A stretch of 64,000 nt of DNA from Rhodotorula mucilaginosa (lineage: Eukaryota > Basidiomycota > Microbotryomycetes > Sporidiobolales > Sporidiobolaceae), in contig CP137870.1 of the NCBI GenBank assembly GCA_034406715.1, positions 806,001-870,000 of the forward strand. The letters are read 5' to 3'. Under the pieces are notes generated by a model. The model searched no databases, was not told where the DNA came from, and saw only the letters and a program-made list of their open reading frames with translations. Below, piece by piece: positions 43,826-55,218 of the stretch; the first letter of the stretch is position 1; every line of letters begins with the position of its first letter. The translations under genes and the position numbers were made by a program.

Positions 43826-44060
43826 CTATGGTTCGTTCACGCCGGTGCGGTTACCGTCTGCTTCATTTTCGATGTACCTCGCAGATTCCGACAGGAGCGG
43901 ATCGATCAGATCCCTGTTGGCGTGCTTGCGGACGTTGACCCCTTTAGGATATAGTTGCTGGCCCAGTGACTCGATCAATTGGCGGCCCTGCGTCTTTGTA
44001 CAACTCTTGCGCAAGGAAAAGACAGCGTAACGAAGCCTCACCCTTTTCGGCACGCCAGTC
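43826..44060 (-). pseudogene. Relic of the C-terminal end of a gene-D-like F-box gene
   Basis: Read on the minus strand, this piece resembles the last 65 or so codons of gene D. One frame gives FLAQELYKDAGPPI against FLARELYDSADTCDF of gene D. After a frame change the next gives IESLGQQLYPKGVNVRKHAN against VNPLAQRLIARCVDVRKHID. It continues DLIDPLLSESARYIENEAD where gene D has SYVLPEFKDYLKMKQE. No F-box or upstream exon remains. It lies between genes B and C exactly where a second copy of gene D would be if a D-C pair had been duplicated. One frame disruption is visible; the 5' part is gone. Confidence 0.65.
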
Positions 44061-44143
44061 GGCGGGCTGAATGGGAGCACGCGTCAGGTTTGCTGGCGCG
44101 AATCTGTATGGCTACATTGAGAGCCAAGGAACAGCAAGGGGGG

Positions 44144-45310
44144 CTACACGGAGGACTGTTTCCGGCGGAGGTATGCTAGGAAATTCGGATCAATGCAAGT
44201 CCACTCCAGCGGAGGCTCGCCATACACGCATTCGACTTTGCGTCGCGCAAAGTCGTCGAAGACCTCCTGCACTCTGGCCTTTCCCCGGTCCGGGTTCGTC
44301 GCGAAGGCAAAGTCGTACGGGAGGAAGAGGGCTTTGAGGTTCGGCATCGACATGACGATCAAAAGGTCCTCGTCGACGACCGAGTCATCCAGCTGGACGT
44401 ATTTGGCACGAGGAAACAGCTCGCGAGGGAACATGATCGGGTGAATGCCCTGGACAGCGTACAGGATCGGGGTGGTGGTCTGGTAATAGACGCTCGGAAT
44501 GAGCTCGTGGCCGAGGATGTTGTTGACCACGAGCTGGATTGCTTCGAGTCTGTTGAGGAACGCGACTTTTGGCGCTGGAGGACGGGCGTCGGCCCTCCGA
44601 GGGTTGCTGTTCTGAAAGCCGATTTGCAGAGTGCGCAGGTGCGGCAGTGCTCAGGCGTGAGGAGCGCTTCGAGTCCGTCGACCAAAGTCGTGGTGCCGAC
44701 GAGTTCGATGCGCAAGTGCTGCAGAGCGTAGACGTCGGTCGGAGCCAAATCGTGCGCGTAGATGCCGACATTGACGGCGCAAAGGGTCAGATAATCTGTC
44801 GCGGAGGCCGAGTTAGCCCGAGCGAGGACGGACGCACGCGGTCGGGGAGACAAAAAGAGAGACTCAACCACGCAAGCCTCGCCAATGGCCATTCTGTAGA
44901 TAGACATAGGGGACTCGATCCCCGCCAAACATCTCGTTCTCGATGAGCGTGTCCCCCATGAGGTTCACGAGGACGGCATGGCGAGCGTTCGGATGAAGCG
45001 CGAGGAACTCGTGAAAGTCGTCAGCCGGCACGGCCGGGTGTTGCGCAAGTTTGGATGGCAAATCCTCTGTCGGGGTCGGCGTCCCAACGAGGACGGTCGT
45101 CGCCCGTTCTCGTTCAGACTGCGGTCGCGCACGAGCGAGAGCGAGGCTGTTCCGAGTCTGGAGATGCGGCACTCGGAGCGGCTGAAGTCGATGTCGCCAT
45201 TCCTTGCAGATGAGGCTAGCGGTGTTGACGTTGTCCTCGAGCTCCCACGGTCCGTCGCTATGCTCCAGGAGGATCTTGTGACCGATCTCGATGGGGAGGC
45301 GTTCCAGCAT
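44144..45310 (-). pseudogene. F-box-like gene C, broken by a one-base deletion
   Basis: Paralogue of gene B with the same two-exon layout. Exon 1 (about 44866-45310) starts MLERLPIEIGHKILLEHSDG and is longer than in B (extra DTLIENEMFGGDRVPYVYLQ). The intron (GTTGAG...ACAG) joins RGLR to DYLTLCAVNVGIYAHDL as in B. In exon 2 the frame reads LVDGLEALLTPEH and then shifts at about 44647. Where gene B has CATTTGCCG for HLP, gene C is one base shorter (CACTGCCG). The other frame then continues with clear homology: LHPNF-type LRR pieces, FPRAKYVQLDDSVVDED, MPNLKALFLPYDFAFA and the terminal VYGEPPLEWTCIDPNFLAY. Either a recent pseudogene or an assembly error. Exon 1 and promoter remain nearly identical to B. 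Confidence 0.72.
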
Positions 45311-45479
45311 CGGTACAAGCGCTGAGAAGGCGGGTCGTCACCCGAATCGCCACACTTGAGTAGGTCGAGTTCCGCTAGGTCTACAGCGAGCGAGGCGAGT
45401 ATGGGTGGAGAGAGAAGCACTGCTTATCCCGAGGCTTCCCGATGCAGTTTCGGAATCACGTGATCGCAGCTGGGTGGCT
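45123..45479. repeat. Copy 2 of a nearly identical segmental duplication
   Basis: Direct repeat of 43202-43558, offset about 1.92 kb. It covers the start of F-box-like gene C and its upstream region, including the TCACGTGA at 45456-45463. Confidence 0.85.
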
Positions 45480-45737
45480 CTCCCATCTTGCTCCATCGAC
45501 GCCGCTGACCGTCGACTAATTAACGTCGTCCTGCTGATTCTCAGGCAGTTACCTGCGCAGCTCTTTGCGCTTCCTGACTCATAGCGAAAAGAGCGGAATC
45601 GAGAATCACGAAAAGAAAGGCCTCGCAAACAGTCTAAGAATCCTCAACAAGCTCGATGCGCATGTTTCAAGCTTTATCTACACAAACTTCGCAAGCAACG
45701 AGCTCTGCACTATCGCCACCTTGCAAGCTGATCCCGG
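45311..45737. other. Region upstream of gene C and downstream of gene D
   Basis: 427 bp. The part next to gene C is the second copy of the duplicated upstream block; the rest is a probable gene D 3' UTR with patchy similarity to 43600-43820. No coding signal. Confidence 0.55.
45456..45463. promoter_or_regulatory. TCACGTGA palindrome upstream of F-box gene C
   Basis: Same palindrome and spacing as upstream of gene B, inside the duplicated block. Confidence 0.4.
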
Positions 45738-47117
45738 TTACGCCGTTGCCATCGTCTCCTGCTTCATCTTGAGGTAATCTTTGAATTCCGGGAGGACATA
45801 ACTACCCACGGCCTTGTCGATATGCTTGCGGACATCGACACATCTGGCAATGAGACGCTGGGCGAGTGGGTTGACAAAATCACAGGTGTCTGCTGAGTCG
45901 TATAACTCCCGTGCGAGGAAGATGCAGCGCAACGACGAAAGCGAGAGCAGAAAGTCGGAAAGTTCCGAGCGCTTCGAGGACAACTGCGGCAGCCGATCTA
46001 GGCGCACATACTGCATTGGATGTTGCTCGGCGTTGTACGGCTGGGAACGGCCGTTGAAGGCATAGTCGAGGCAGAACAACGTAGGCGTCTTGGTCTCGAA
46101 GAAGCATTTCGGCAGGTCGGGTACAAAATCCTTAGGAAGGGCGCAATCTACCTGCAGGTATTGTAGCGTAGGTGGAGCATTGCCGATTTCCGGGATCTCG
46201 TATCGACCGTCCGCATCGTTCACCAGGTAGATTGGTCCGAAGCGCAAGGTCTGGAGCTGCGGGAAGTGCAGACCGAGGCGAGAGAACAGAGCCAGCGCAG
46301 CGATTCGAGGCGCGGTGATCTTGCCGAACAGTACAAGCCCTTGGCATGCGCTCTGCCCAACACCTGCGCCATTCGGCAAACGGACCTGGAGATCAAGATA
46401 GGTTTTGCTGCACCACAGATAGAGTAGTCCTATTCCGAGCTTTGGTCAGAACATCATCGTCTTTGGAGAGTTATGAGCAGGAGGAAAGCCTGCTCACTGT
46501 TGAATGGACTGTTTGGGGATGAGAATGGAGAAACGGAAAGCATCGCGTCGAGTTTCGTGAGTGACCACCCCGCGAAAGCTCAAGTGCAGCTGGTTTACAG
46601 CTGGAAGGAGTTGCAAAGCCATCAGGATTTCCCCGGGCAGCAGGTTGGGGCACGGGTACGTCGAGACCGCTGACTGTTGGCCATCGGGCAGAGGCGGTCG
46701 AGCTTCGACGAAAAGAGTCCGGCATTGAACGCGGATCGTGTACGGCAGTGTGTGGAGGGTCTCGATTTGGCGACCGGACAAGACGTGAAAAGTCCGACGT
46801 GCTTCGGGAAGGAGCACGATTGCGAGTCTGCGATTGACCTGCGCCATCGTGGCGAGCAGTCGCGACCGAGGTCTCCAGCCCTGCGAGGCTGCCGATACGA
46901 TCGCGAGCAAGAGCTCAGTTGGCAAATTGTCGAGGTTGGCCGCTTCCGTAGGCGTGCGAGTGTTGTCGTCTACGGCGGGCGAGGGAGCCTGCGCATCTGT
47001 CTTGACGGTGGTCTCGGCGGGCTCGGTCGGCGTCGTCTTCAGCTCGGACTGGGCCCGACGGCGCGTGAGGCCTCGACATAGCTTGCCGACAACGTATATG
47101 AGCTCACGAAAGCCCAT
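45738..47117 (-). CDS. F-box-like protein, cluster gene D
   Basis: 429 residues from two exons (46498-47117 and 45738-46407). After a 60-residue Thr/Ala/Pro-rich N-terminus comes an F-box: LDNLPTELLLAIVSAASQG, then LLATMAQVNRRLAIVLLPEA. LRR-like pieces follow: LQLLPAVNQLHLSFRGV, FPQLQTLRFGPIYLV, PPTLQYLQVDCALPK, HPMQYVRLDRLPQLSS and LSSLRCIFLARELYDS. It ends KDYLKMKQETMATA. The intron acceptor was chosen at 46408 because it alone keeps the frame (QHKTYLDLQVRLPNGAG). It is divergent from BUD22, with 239 bp between starts. Its C-terminal end is echoed by the relic at 43826-44060. Presumed SCF adaptor; substrate unknown. Confidence 0.72.
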
Positions 47118-47356
47118 GGCGTGCGCTGTCGCTGGCTGCAGGCGCGACCTCCACTTGAATTCGTTCGAGGCGATGAAAGCGGGAAGGCGGGCGAGCGGGC
47201 GTTCGGACAGGGCGTAAAGCGAGTGAGCGGCGGTCTGTCGGTCGTAGCTTGTTCCCCAGACCCCTTCAGACCAGTTTCAAGCAGACTTGTGATAGAGCGA
47301 GAGGTTGACCTTGAGCGTCGCGCCTATTCGAGCTCTTTCACTTTCAACCAAATACG
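47118..47356. promoter_or_regulatory. Shared divergent promoter between F-box gene D and BUD22
   Basis: A 239-bp interval separates two divergent start codons. It must contain both promoters. No TATA box or obvious palindrome seen. Confidence 0.5.
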
Positions 47357-49245
47357 ATGTCGACGCGGACTGACCAGAAACGGAGCAGGCCGAACGGCAA
47401 TGCAGGCAACAAGGTAAGGTGCTCACTGGGGGGTCCCGCTTGCCGTCGAAGGAGCTGACTCGCCTTAATGCAGCAGTCGCAGAACAAGCGATGGCAAGGT
47501 GCAAACCAGCAACACGACGAGGAAGGACAGGAAGCAGACCCAGTAGCACAGGAACAAGCTCTCAAGGCCTACATGGTCAGTCTAGAGCCAGCCCGGCAGG
47601 CGGAAACGCAGTGCTGACCAGCCTCTGCTTCATTTCAACAGCACCACGCCGTCAAGTTGCTTCACAAGGCGGTCAAGAAATCAAAGACTTTCGAGGTGCA
47701 GAAGCTCACACGCAAGGTCAAGCAGACAAAGTAGGTCGCGACGTGTTGGGTCAAAAGAAGAAATGCGCGAGCGCTGACACGAAACTCTCGCAGGGAACCG
47801 AAAGACGGAAAGGCGGACGAAGCGCTCGCAAAGGACCTTGACGCCCAGCTTTCCGCTCTCAAGGTATGCACCAAATCATTGCCAATCTGTGACCATTCGC
47901 TAATCCGTGATGCCCCCGGTAGAAACTCGACATCAACGCCATCCCGCCTCACCTCCTCGCGAACCGCATCGCCAAACTCGGACCGCTCCGTTCAGTCCCT
48001 TACCTCCCCTACCTGATCGCCACAATCCCCCAAACCCCCGCATGGGTCGAATACGAAGCCACCTCTGCCGAAGCCAAGGCGCGGAATCGCATCTTGGCCA
48101 ACAAGGCGGTCGGAGAGGCGTGGGACGAGATTGTCCGCGCGGTGCGGAAGCGACTCGGCGAAGAAGTCGAGCCGAAGGAGGGTGGGAAAGGCAAGGGCAA
48201 GGCGGACGAAGAAGTCCCGCGGAAGGGAATGACGATGGACCCGGGTCGACAGGCGGCCATCGAGGCGGCCTTCCTCCAGGGCGCCGGCGACGACGAGGAT
48301 GATGAGCACCAAACTCACGAACGAATTGAAGCGGTCGACGATGCAGACGAAGAGACGAGCGAAGACGAAGGACCCGTCGCGGGCTTCTCGTCTGGAGAAG
48401 AAGAGTCGGAAATGGACGACGACGAGGCGATCCAGCGCGAGTTGGCCGCGCTCGGAGGCGACGACTCGGACAGCGAGGGTGGCTGGTCCGGCTCCGAGGA
48501 CGACGAAGATGCGATCGGTAGCGACGCCGACAGTGCTGTCGCCGCCGAGCCGGCGAGCAAGAAGCGGAGAAAACTCTCCGCGTCGCCACCTCCCGCTCCA
48601 CCCAGCAAAAAGGCCAAAGCAGCAGCAGCTGCCGCCGCTGCCCCGGGCAAACCGATCACTTCGTCTTCGTTCCTGCCGTCGCTCGCCGCGGGGTATATCT
48701 CGTACTCGGACTCGGACGGCGAAGAGGCTCGGTGGATCAAGGACGAGGAGCGCAAGGACAAGAAGGACAAGCGCAAGAACCGGCGAGGACAGCGTGCACG
48801 ACAAGCGTGAGTTTCCGCACGGCTCCTATGAAGACTGTAACTGGGCAATATCGACTGACACATACATGGAAATCGCAGGATTTGGGAAAAGAAATACGGC
48901 TCAGCAGCAGCTCACGTCGTCAAAGCGAACGGCGGCAAACCGGTCCCGCTCGCCAAGGTCAAGGAACAAAAAGCGAAACGCGCCGAGCGGCAACGCAACG
49001 CGCCTCCTGGCCCTGCCGCGCCTGCCTACGACGCCCCGAACGCAGAGGTTCCGCCCCCGCCGCGGAGACACCAGTTCCAGGAGCCCAAGGCCGACGTTGG
49101 GTGGAAGAAGCGCGAGGAGGTCAAGGCGGCCGAGGCGGCGGCGGAGAAGGTGCATCCCTCGTGGGAGGCGAAGCGCAAGGCTGCCGAGGCGCTCAAGCAG
49201 AGTGCGGCGCTCAAGCCGCAGGGCAAGAAGATCACGTTCGACTAG
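47357..49245 (+). CDS. BUD22: Bud22/SRFBP1-family ribosome biogenesis protein
   Basis: 522 residues from six exons: 47357-47413, 47474-47575, 47642-47730, 47794-47863, 47923-48806 and 48879-49245, all in frame. The basic N-terminus leads into the Bud22 helical region: HHAVKLLHKAVKKSKTFEVQ, KLTRKVKQTKEPKDGKAD, DAQLSALKKLDINAIPPHLL. A long acidic Ser/Asp/Glu region follows (48290-48530), then nuclear-localisation-like KKRRKLS and a Lys-rich stretch. The diagnostic C-terminus is HPSWEAKRKAAEALKQ followed by KPQGKKITFD. Bud22 is needed for 18S rRNA maturation and 40S subunit assembly in the nucleolus. Four of the six exons are under 105 nt, so the N-terminal half is easy to mispredict. Confidence 0.88.
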
Positions 49246-49399
49246 ATCCTGCCTTCCTTTTGCGAACGCCGGTTACTTCTCGCACTCATACAGGCACTTG
49301 TTCATTTCGAGAGATTACTTGCGATTGCGAACGACAGAGAAAAGGGGCCGGGAGGTACAAAGGAGAGCTGTGGGTATCCGTTTGCGAGTCATCTATAGT

Positions 49400-52300
49400 C
49401 TAGATGGAATTGCGCCGGATCGGTTGACCGCGCTTCTGCTTCCGAGGCGCGACGGCGTCGCCTTCCATGCCCGTCGGGAGCTTCTTGTCGGCGGCCCATT
49501 CGTCCAACAGGCTGTTGGCGAACTCGGAGCCGACGTCAAGAATCTCGGTGAAGCGCTTGAACTCCATCTGCGAGCGCAAACACGGTCAGCAAGGGTCGAC
49601 GCAGGCACGGAGAGACAAGTACTCACGGTGCCGAACTGTGTCACGGGCATGCGCATGTAGAGGACGCCAGGAGTAGCCTTTGCTTCTTCGAGCATCTTGA
49701 CGCTCGAGACGCTGCGCGAGACAATTCAGTGACGGTCAGGTTTGAGCCGCGAAACAGATAGCGTCGCGAGAAGAGGGACTGACTAGGTCAGGCGAGACTG
49801 GATCTCGGTGATGTTGGGGATGTTGGGCTGCTTGCCGAAGGGATTCCACCGCTGCAGCAGAAGGTACCAACCCGAGACCGACTCGCCGTAGTCGCGAGGC
49901 GAGGTGTCGTCCACCGATCCGACGTCGATGGCAAAGACGGAGGCGGCGCCTTGTCCGAGCATGACCGAGACCTGCACTCGAAGAGACGTGGTCAATCGCG
50001 AGCAGGGTTCTGGAGAATGAAATGCGGAACGCACGGGCAAATTGTCAACGTAGCCGCCATCGACGAGCATATCGCCTTCGTCACAGAGAGGCGGGAGGAG
50101 ACCGGCGAGCGACATCGAGGCGCGGACGTAACGCCAGGCGTAGCCGGTCGTGTGGACGTCCATGCGGGAGTGGGTGATGTTGGTCGTGTTGCAGAAGTAC
50201 GGAAGCCACCTGCCCGCACGCGGGGTCAGCACGTCGTTCGACAGCAGAGTCGGCTGGACTCGTGCTTACATGTCCTCGATGTGAGTGTCGTAGAAGGATT
50301 TGTAGATGCCGCGGTTGAACTCGTGACCCGTCGTGTAGGCGACGACCGGGTAAGTCAAGTCCGTCAAGATCCGCCACAGCGTCGACATGCGACCACTAAA
50401 GCGTTTCGCCCGTCCGTACATCGAGACAAGGTCGCCCTCCTTGGCGTACAGTCCGCCGACGAAAGCGCCAATTGAAGTTCCTCCGACCATGTCGATCGGA
50501 ATACCACGGTCATGGAGCGCTCGCAGGACACCGACATGCGAGATTCCGCGTGCACCACCACCACCAAGAACGATACCGATAGACTTGCCGCAGAGGCGAC
50601 GAGCGAGGCGAGCAAAGTCGGAGAAGGCAGGAGCGCGCTGGGGAACAGGACGTGGCGCGGCCTTCTTGTATTTGCTGATCTCGAGCTCGAATCGTGCGGC
50701 GAGCTTCTGCAGGGCGACCACCGCCGTCGGGTTGTGCGCCTGCGAGCGGTTGACCTCCGGAGTAGCGCCGAGCATCTCGACGTGATGGTGGGCGTGGACC
50801 CAGGGCCGGTTCTGCGAGAAAGAAAGAGAGTCTCGGTCAGAGTCCGCTTTAGTGGGGAAAGTCGGGGAGCACACTACTCACTCGGAGCCACGGCCGTGTC
50901 GAGCCGGAGATCACGTTGCGCTCGGCGTGCAGCAGCACGAGCTCCTTTCGTGCGGTCGTCTTCATGCTGACGAGCAGCTTCTCGTGCTCGCCGAGGTCCG
51001 GCTCAGCTCCAGCGTCCGCCACGACGAGGATACAGTCCGCCTGTCGAATGCAGGTCTGCGTCCACGGTGCCGAGATGGCAGTGTCGGCAACGTAGAGCAC
51101 GATGCGGTACTTTTGCTCCGTTTCGGCGAGCCAGCCTGCGAGCTTGAGCTGTCCCATCTTGGAGAAGGCGTGACGACCGAGGACTTGCATGACGGTCGCC
51201 TGGTTGAGGTAAGAAGTCGGTGCCCCGATGCCTTCCAAAGCGGCGTGCAGCTTCGAGGCGAACTCGGAGACCGGGACATGTCGGTTCGTCGGGATGACGG
51301 CGACGGTCTGAGCGAGGAATCAGGTGGAGTCAGTGATCGACGTCGGGGGACTACAAGACATGCAAAAGCAAGCATACCTTGAGGTTGAAGTTGTTCTTGC
51401 CCATGCCGTTGTCGCCCATCCCGGGCGCGCCAAGTTCCTTCGGCAGACCACCTTGCAGCTTGGACTCGCGCGTAACCTGAAGGCGCAACCTCGCAGCGAT
51501 GATCCGGCTGATCTGGATCGTCACCAGAGGGTGGCGGACCGAGATCGCGTTGAAAAGGGTCATCGGCATGCGAGCAAGTTCGGTGTCGCGGATGGCGTGC
51601 AGCGTGGTCGGACGAGGGGTCGAGGTGATGCAGTCGAGTTCGCCGACCGATTCGCCTTGACCATGCTCTGCCTGCACCTGGATTCCGCCCTCTTGCCGGT
51701 CGGTGATGGAACGCAAACGACCGTTGATGACGATGTAGAACGAGTCTGCCGAGTCGTTCTGTCGGTAGATGACCTGTCCCGCACTGACGTGCATCCAGTC
51801 GAGGGCCGAGTCGATGTGCAAGACGAGTGGCGAAAGGAGGCTGATGAGGCGCTTGGCGAGCGTGAGCAAGACGATCGGTTTGCGGTCCATTATGCGTTCC
51901 AGAGCCTTGGCCGGCAGGAAGCCGACGTAACACTCGGTCTTGGCGGTGATGTCGACATAGGAAGGGAACCCGGACAAGGAGGAGAGGTAGCCGGCGATTC
52001 CACCCGGACGGACGGTGAAGAGGTGGATCGACTTGGCCTTGGAAGGCGAAGTAGGCGAAGCGGTCCCGTCCGAACCGACCGGTGTCTGCTTCCGAGCTGC
52101 CTTCGGACCCGTTGCTCCCGCTCCCGTATGTCCGCGCGTCGTCTTCGTCGTCGACGAGGCGCCAGGCGTCGTCGCCTTGGTGCGCGAGCTGGAACGCTTT
52201 CCAGCTGCGGTCCCGTTCTTGGGCCCGGAAGGCTTGCGACCGCGTTCCGCCGCGTCACCGCCGGGCATTGTTGCGTTCCCTGACGCCAGACCGGGCTGAG

Positions 52301-55218
52301 TTTCTGGCATGCTGACGTCGAGGAAGCCGTCGATCACAAAGTACAGGCCGGCATTTCGTTCGCCCTCCTTGACGAGTACGCTGCCTTGAGGGAAGTAGAG
52401 GATCTCGACCTCGTTCTCGAGGTCCATGCTGGTGAAGCTGCCGACTGCACCGGCGTCGGCGTTCCGCAAGCTTGACAAGCTCGAGATGGACGACTCGTCG
52501 TCGTTCAGGCCGGACAAGCCGAGCATCGACAGGGAGCCGAACGACGAGTTGAACGCGGCTTGGTCGCGTAGGTTGCCGTTTGCACTGCTTTGGCGCTCAT
52601 GTGGACGGAGGGCGGGCGAAGCTTCTGCCGACTGCGACGGGGTCACATGCGGTTGAACGAGTCCGATCGCCTTGGAGATGCACTCCATGACGGCGTCGCG
52701 GAGATCAAAGTCGCGTTCTCCGCCATCGTCGGTGCGATCCGTCTTGGTCCGCTCGAGTCGCGGAGTCTGAACGGGCAGCATGCCTTGACCCGGAGCGACG
52801 GAGCTCATCGTGAGCAAATCTCCGGCTTTGCGCAGAGCCGGAGCAGCTTTGCCATTCGCAGTGGCCGAGGCGAGGCTGCGGCGACGACTCGCTGGCGATC
52901 CGAGGAGTGAAGACTTTGGCGCGCGGTACTTGAGTCGGACGCCGTCGTCGGAAGAGTGCTCGACGTTGACCTCGTCCCAGAACACCTCGCCCATCTTGGG
53001 GCCCGCGTAGGGAGTCATGAGTGGCACGTTGTACCGTCTTGCAGCTCCAGCATCTCCGCCGGAGCCTCCTGTACGGCCACCGCCTTTGCCGGGACCGCCT
53101 CGACGAGTCATGATCTCTCGCCTCGGACCAAAGTAGTCCTCCTGGAGGTTCTTGCCCGTCACTCCACCGAGCACCGCCGCATCGTGCTCGTACGGACCGT
53201 CGAGTTTCGTCTCGGGCACGAAGCGAGCGCGCAGTCGCTGAATGCCACCAGACTCCCAGAACGCCGGCGGGAGAGGGTAGCAAGCGAGGTCGTTGATCGC
53301 CTTCTCGGTTCGAACGACTTCGCGCGTCAGGCCGAGGTATTTGTGCGCGGTCAAGAAAGTGACGCGCTGCAGTCGAGTGAGGATGACCTGCACAATGTGG
53401 CTGTGCAACAGGAGCTCCGCATTAGTAAATGGTTCGGGCGGGTGAAGCAGGTAGAGGGCGCGAATACTCACGCCGCGGCGTTCGGGAACTTCTTTGTCAA
53501 CCTCCGGAAAGCCTCCGCGGGGATGACGGCCAAAGTCGTGTCCGTAGCGGCCCTCGCGATGGTCGATTCGCCAGCAATCGTCTGCGGACCGGTCGACTGC
53601 CTCCGCTTTGTCTTGGAAGTTGTGGCAGTCGAGCGGCGAGACGGCATTCCCGGACGGGAGAACTGCGCATTCGAGTACATCGAAGGCGCTCGAGGTCGAG
53701 ACGGGTTCGACTGGCTCGAGAGGGTCGAGAAGGCTGCCGGTCCGGGTCGCCGAGGGTTCTTCTTCGCGGAGGAGGTCGAGGAAGCGCGAGACGAGTTGTG
53801 CGCGAAAGTGGGAGGAGAGGAGAAGAAGCTTGTCGGGCCTGTTGTGGGCGAAGCGATCGAAGCAGGAGTAGTGGCGTTCGAGCGCGAGTCGGAAGGAGCG
53901 ATGGTGCTGTCGAGGTGGTCCAGCTGACCACGGTCATGCAGCGTCTCGTTCTCTGCTTCCGTGTCTTCGTAGGGCGAAGCCAAGGTCGTCTCTGTGTCGT
54001 CTGCCCGCGCGGCGTCCTCGACATCGGCATCGTCCGTGTCGTTCAAGGCGGCGGTACTGAGCGAGCCGAAATCGCGCGAGGTCAAATTGGGCCGTGCAGC
54101 TCTCCTGGCCGCATGGATCGCCCCGCCGTCCAGCTCGAACGTCGAGACGTCCGCATCCCGCTCTCGATGCTGTTTCGCAAAGGCAGCCGCCGCGCCGCCA
54201 TCGTCCGAAGCGGAAGACTCTTCCGCGGCATCCTTGTCCTCCTCGTACCGCAGCTTGACATCCTCCGTGAACAGCCTCAAGATCGTGAACAGACTCGAGA
54301 GCGTTCCGCCGCTCTCGACGTTGTTGAGGAGTTGCCACCCCTTGCCCTCTGCATCATCGTCCGAGGGGTCCGTATCTGAGCCGTAGTCGTCAGCGCCGTT
54401 CGTCGCTGCTTGCGGGGTCCGCGCGAATACTTCGACTCGGCCATCGACGACAATGTAGAACGATTTGTCTTGGGACAGGTCGAGGGTGTCTCCGGCGACG
54501 AGGCGGCGAGTTTGGAGGTGCCGCGCGAGCTCGTGGAAGACTGGCTTTTCGAGGTAGCCGAAAACCTTGATCGCCGAGACTGCAGAGCTCGCTTTTGTCA
54601 GAGTGTCCAGGAAGGTGTAGTTCTGGAGGGAGACACTCACGGAACTCGTCGAGGTAGTTGTGGAAACCGCTCGCAGTCTGATCATTCGCGAGGTCCGGGT
54701 CCCTGTGAGGACGGCCTTCAGCACGGGTGTACCTAATCGAGCTCGACCAGGGCGGCCTCTTCTCGACACGAAAAACCCGCTCGCGGTACTCACAGGTCAA
54801 AGCCCACGTCTCCCTTGATGCGATTCCCGCCCGGCAGGTCCCTCAGCTCCGTGTACCGGTTCAAGTATCGCACCTTCCAGACGTAGCTCGCAATGGTCGT
54901 GACGATCAAGAGGAAGGCGACGATCTTGAGGAAGGTCAGGTGGAAGGTGAGCGAGGCCGAGTAGTGCAAGGCCGAAAAGGCGAGCGAAGGGAGCGAGAGC
55001 GTCACGAACGCGACAACGCGGGTGGTCTGCGGGCACGGGTGCGGGGCTTGAATCAGTACAGAGACCACTTCTAGAGAGCTGAGTGGTGGTTCCGAGCTGC
55101 TCACGACTGTGAGTGCGGTGTGAGCGGTAAAGACGAGCAGCCGCGAGAGCAAGCCGGCGAGGACGCTCAGGTCGTCGAGGAGCGCCGGCGCTTCCGGTGG
55201 CGGAGCACCTGATTCCAT
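49400..55218 (-). CDS. NTE1: Lysophospholipase NTE1 (neuropathy target esterase homologue)
   Basis: ER-anchored patatin-like phospholipase B that deacylates phosphatidylcholine to glycerophosphocholine; more than 1,500 residues, about ten exons. The N-terminus has hydrophobic segments ([36 protein letters not shown]). Cyclic-nucleotide-binding-like domains follow: [16 protein letters not shown] near 54440, [20 protein letters not shown] near 52370, and [17 protein letters not shown] near 51740. The first two are separated by a long disordered Ser/Pro insert. The patatin domain has [18 protein letters not shown], the nucleophile elbow [12 protein letters not shown] near 50475 and the catalytic Asp in DGGYVDNLP near 50050. 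These give the Ser-Asp dyad of the family. The C-terminus ([20 protein letters not shown]) is basic. The start at 55218 fits the membrane anchor. Domain order and length match fungal Nte1. Confidence 0.92.

Noticed and set aside
43202-45479. Direct repeats as ends of a mobile element
   Set aside because: The repeats lie inside homologous F-box genes, carry no terminal inverted repeats or transposase, and the intervening sequence is paralogous gene material.
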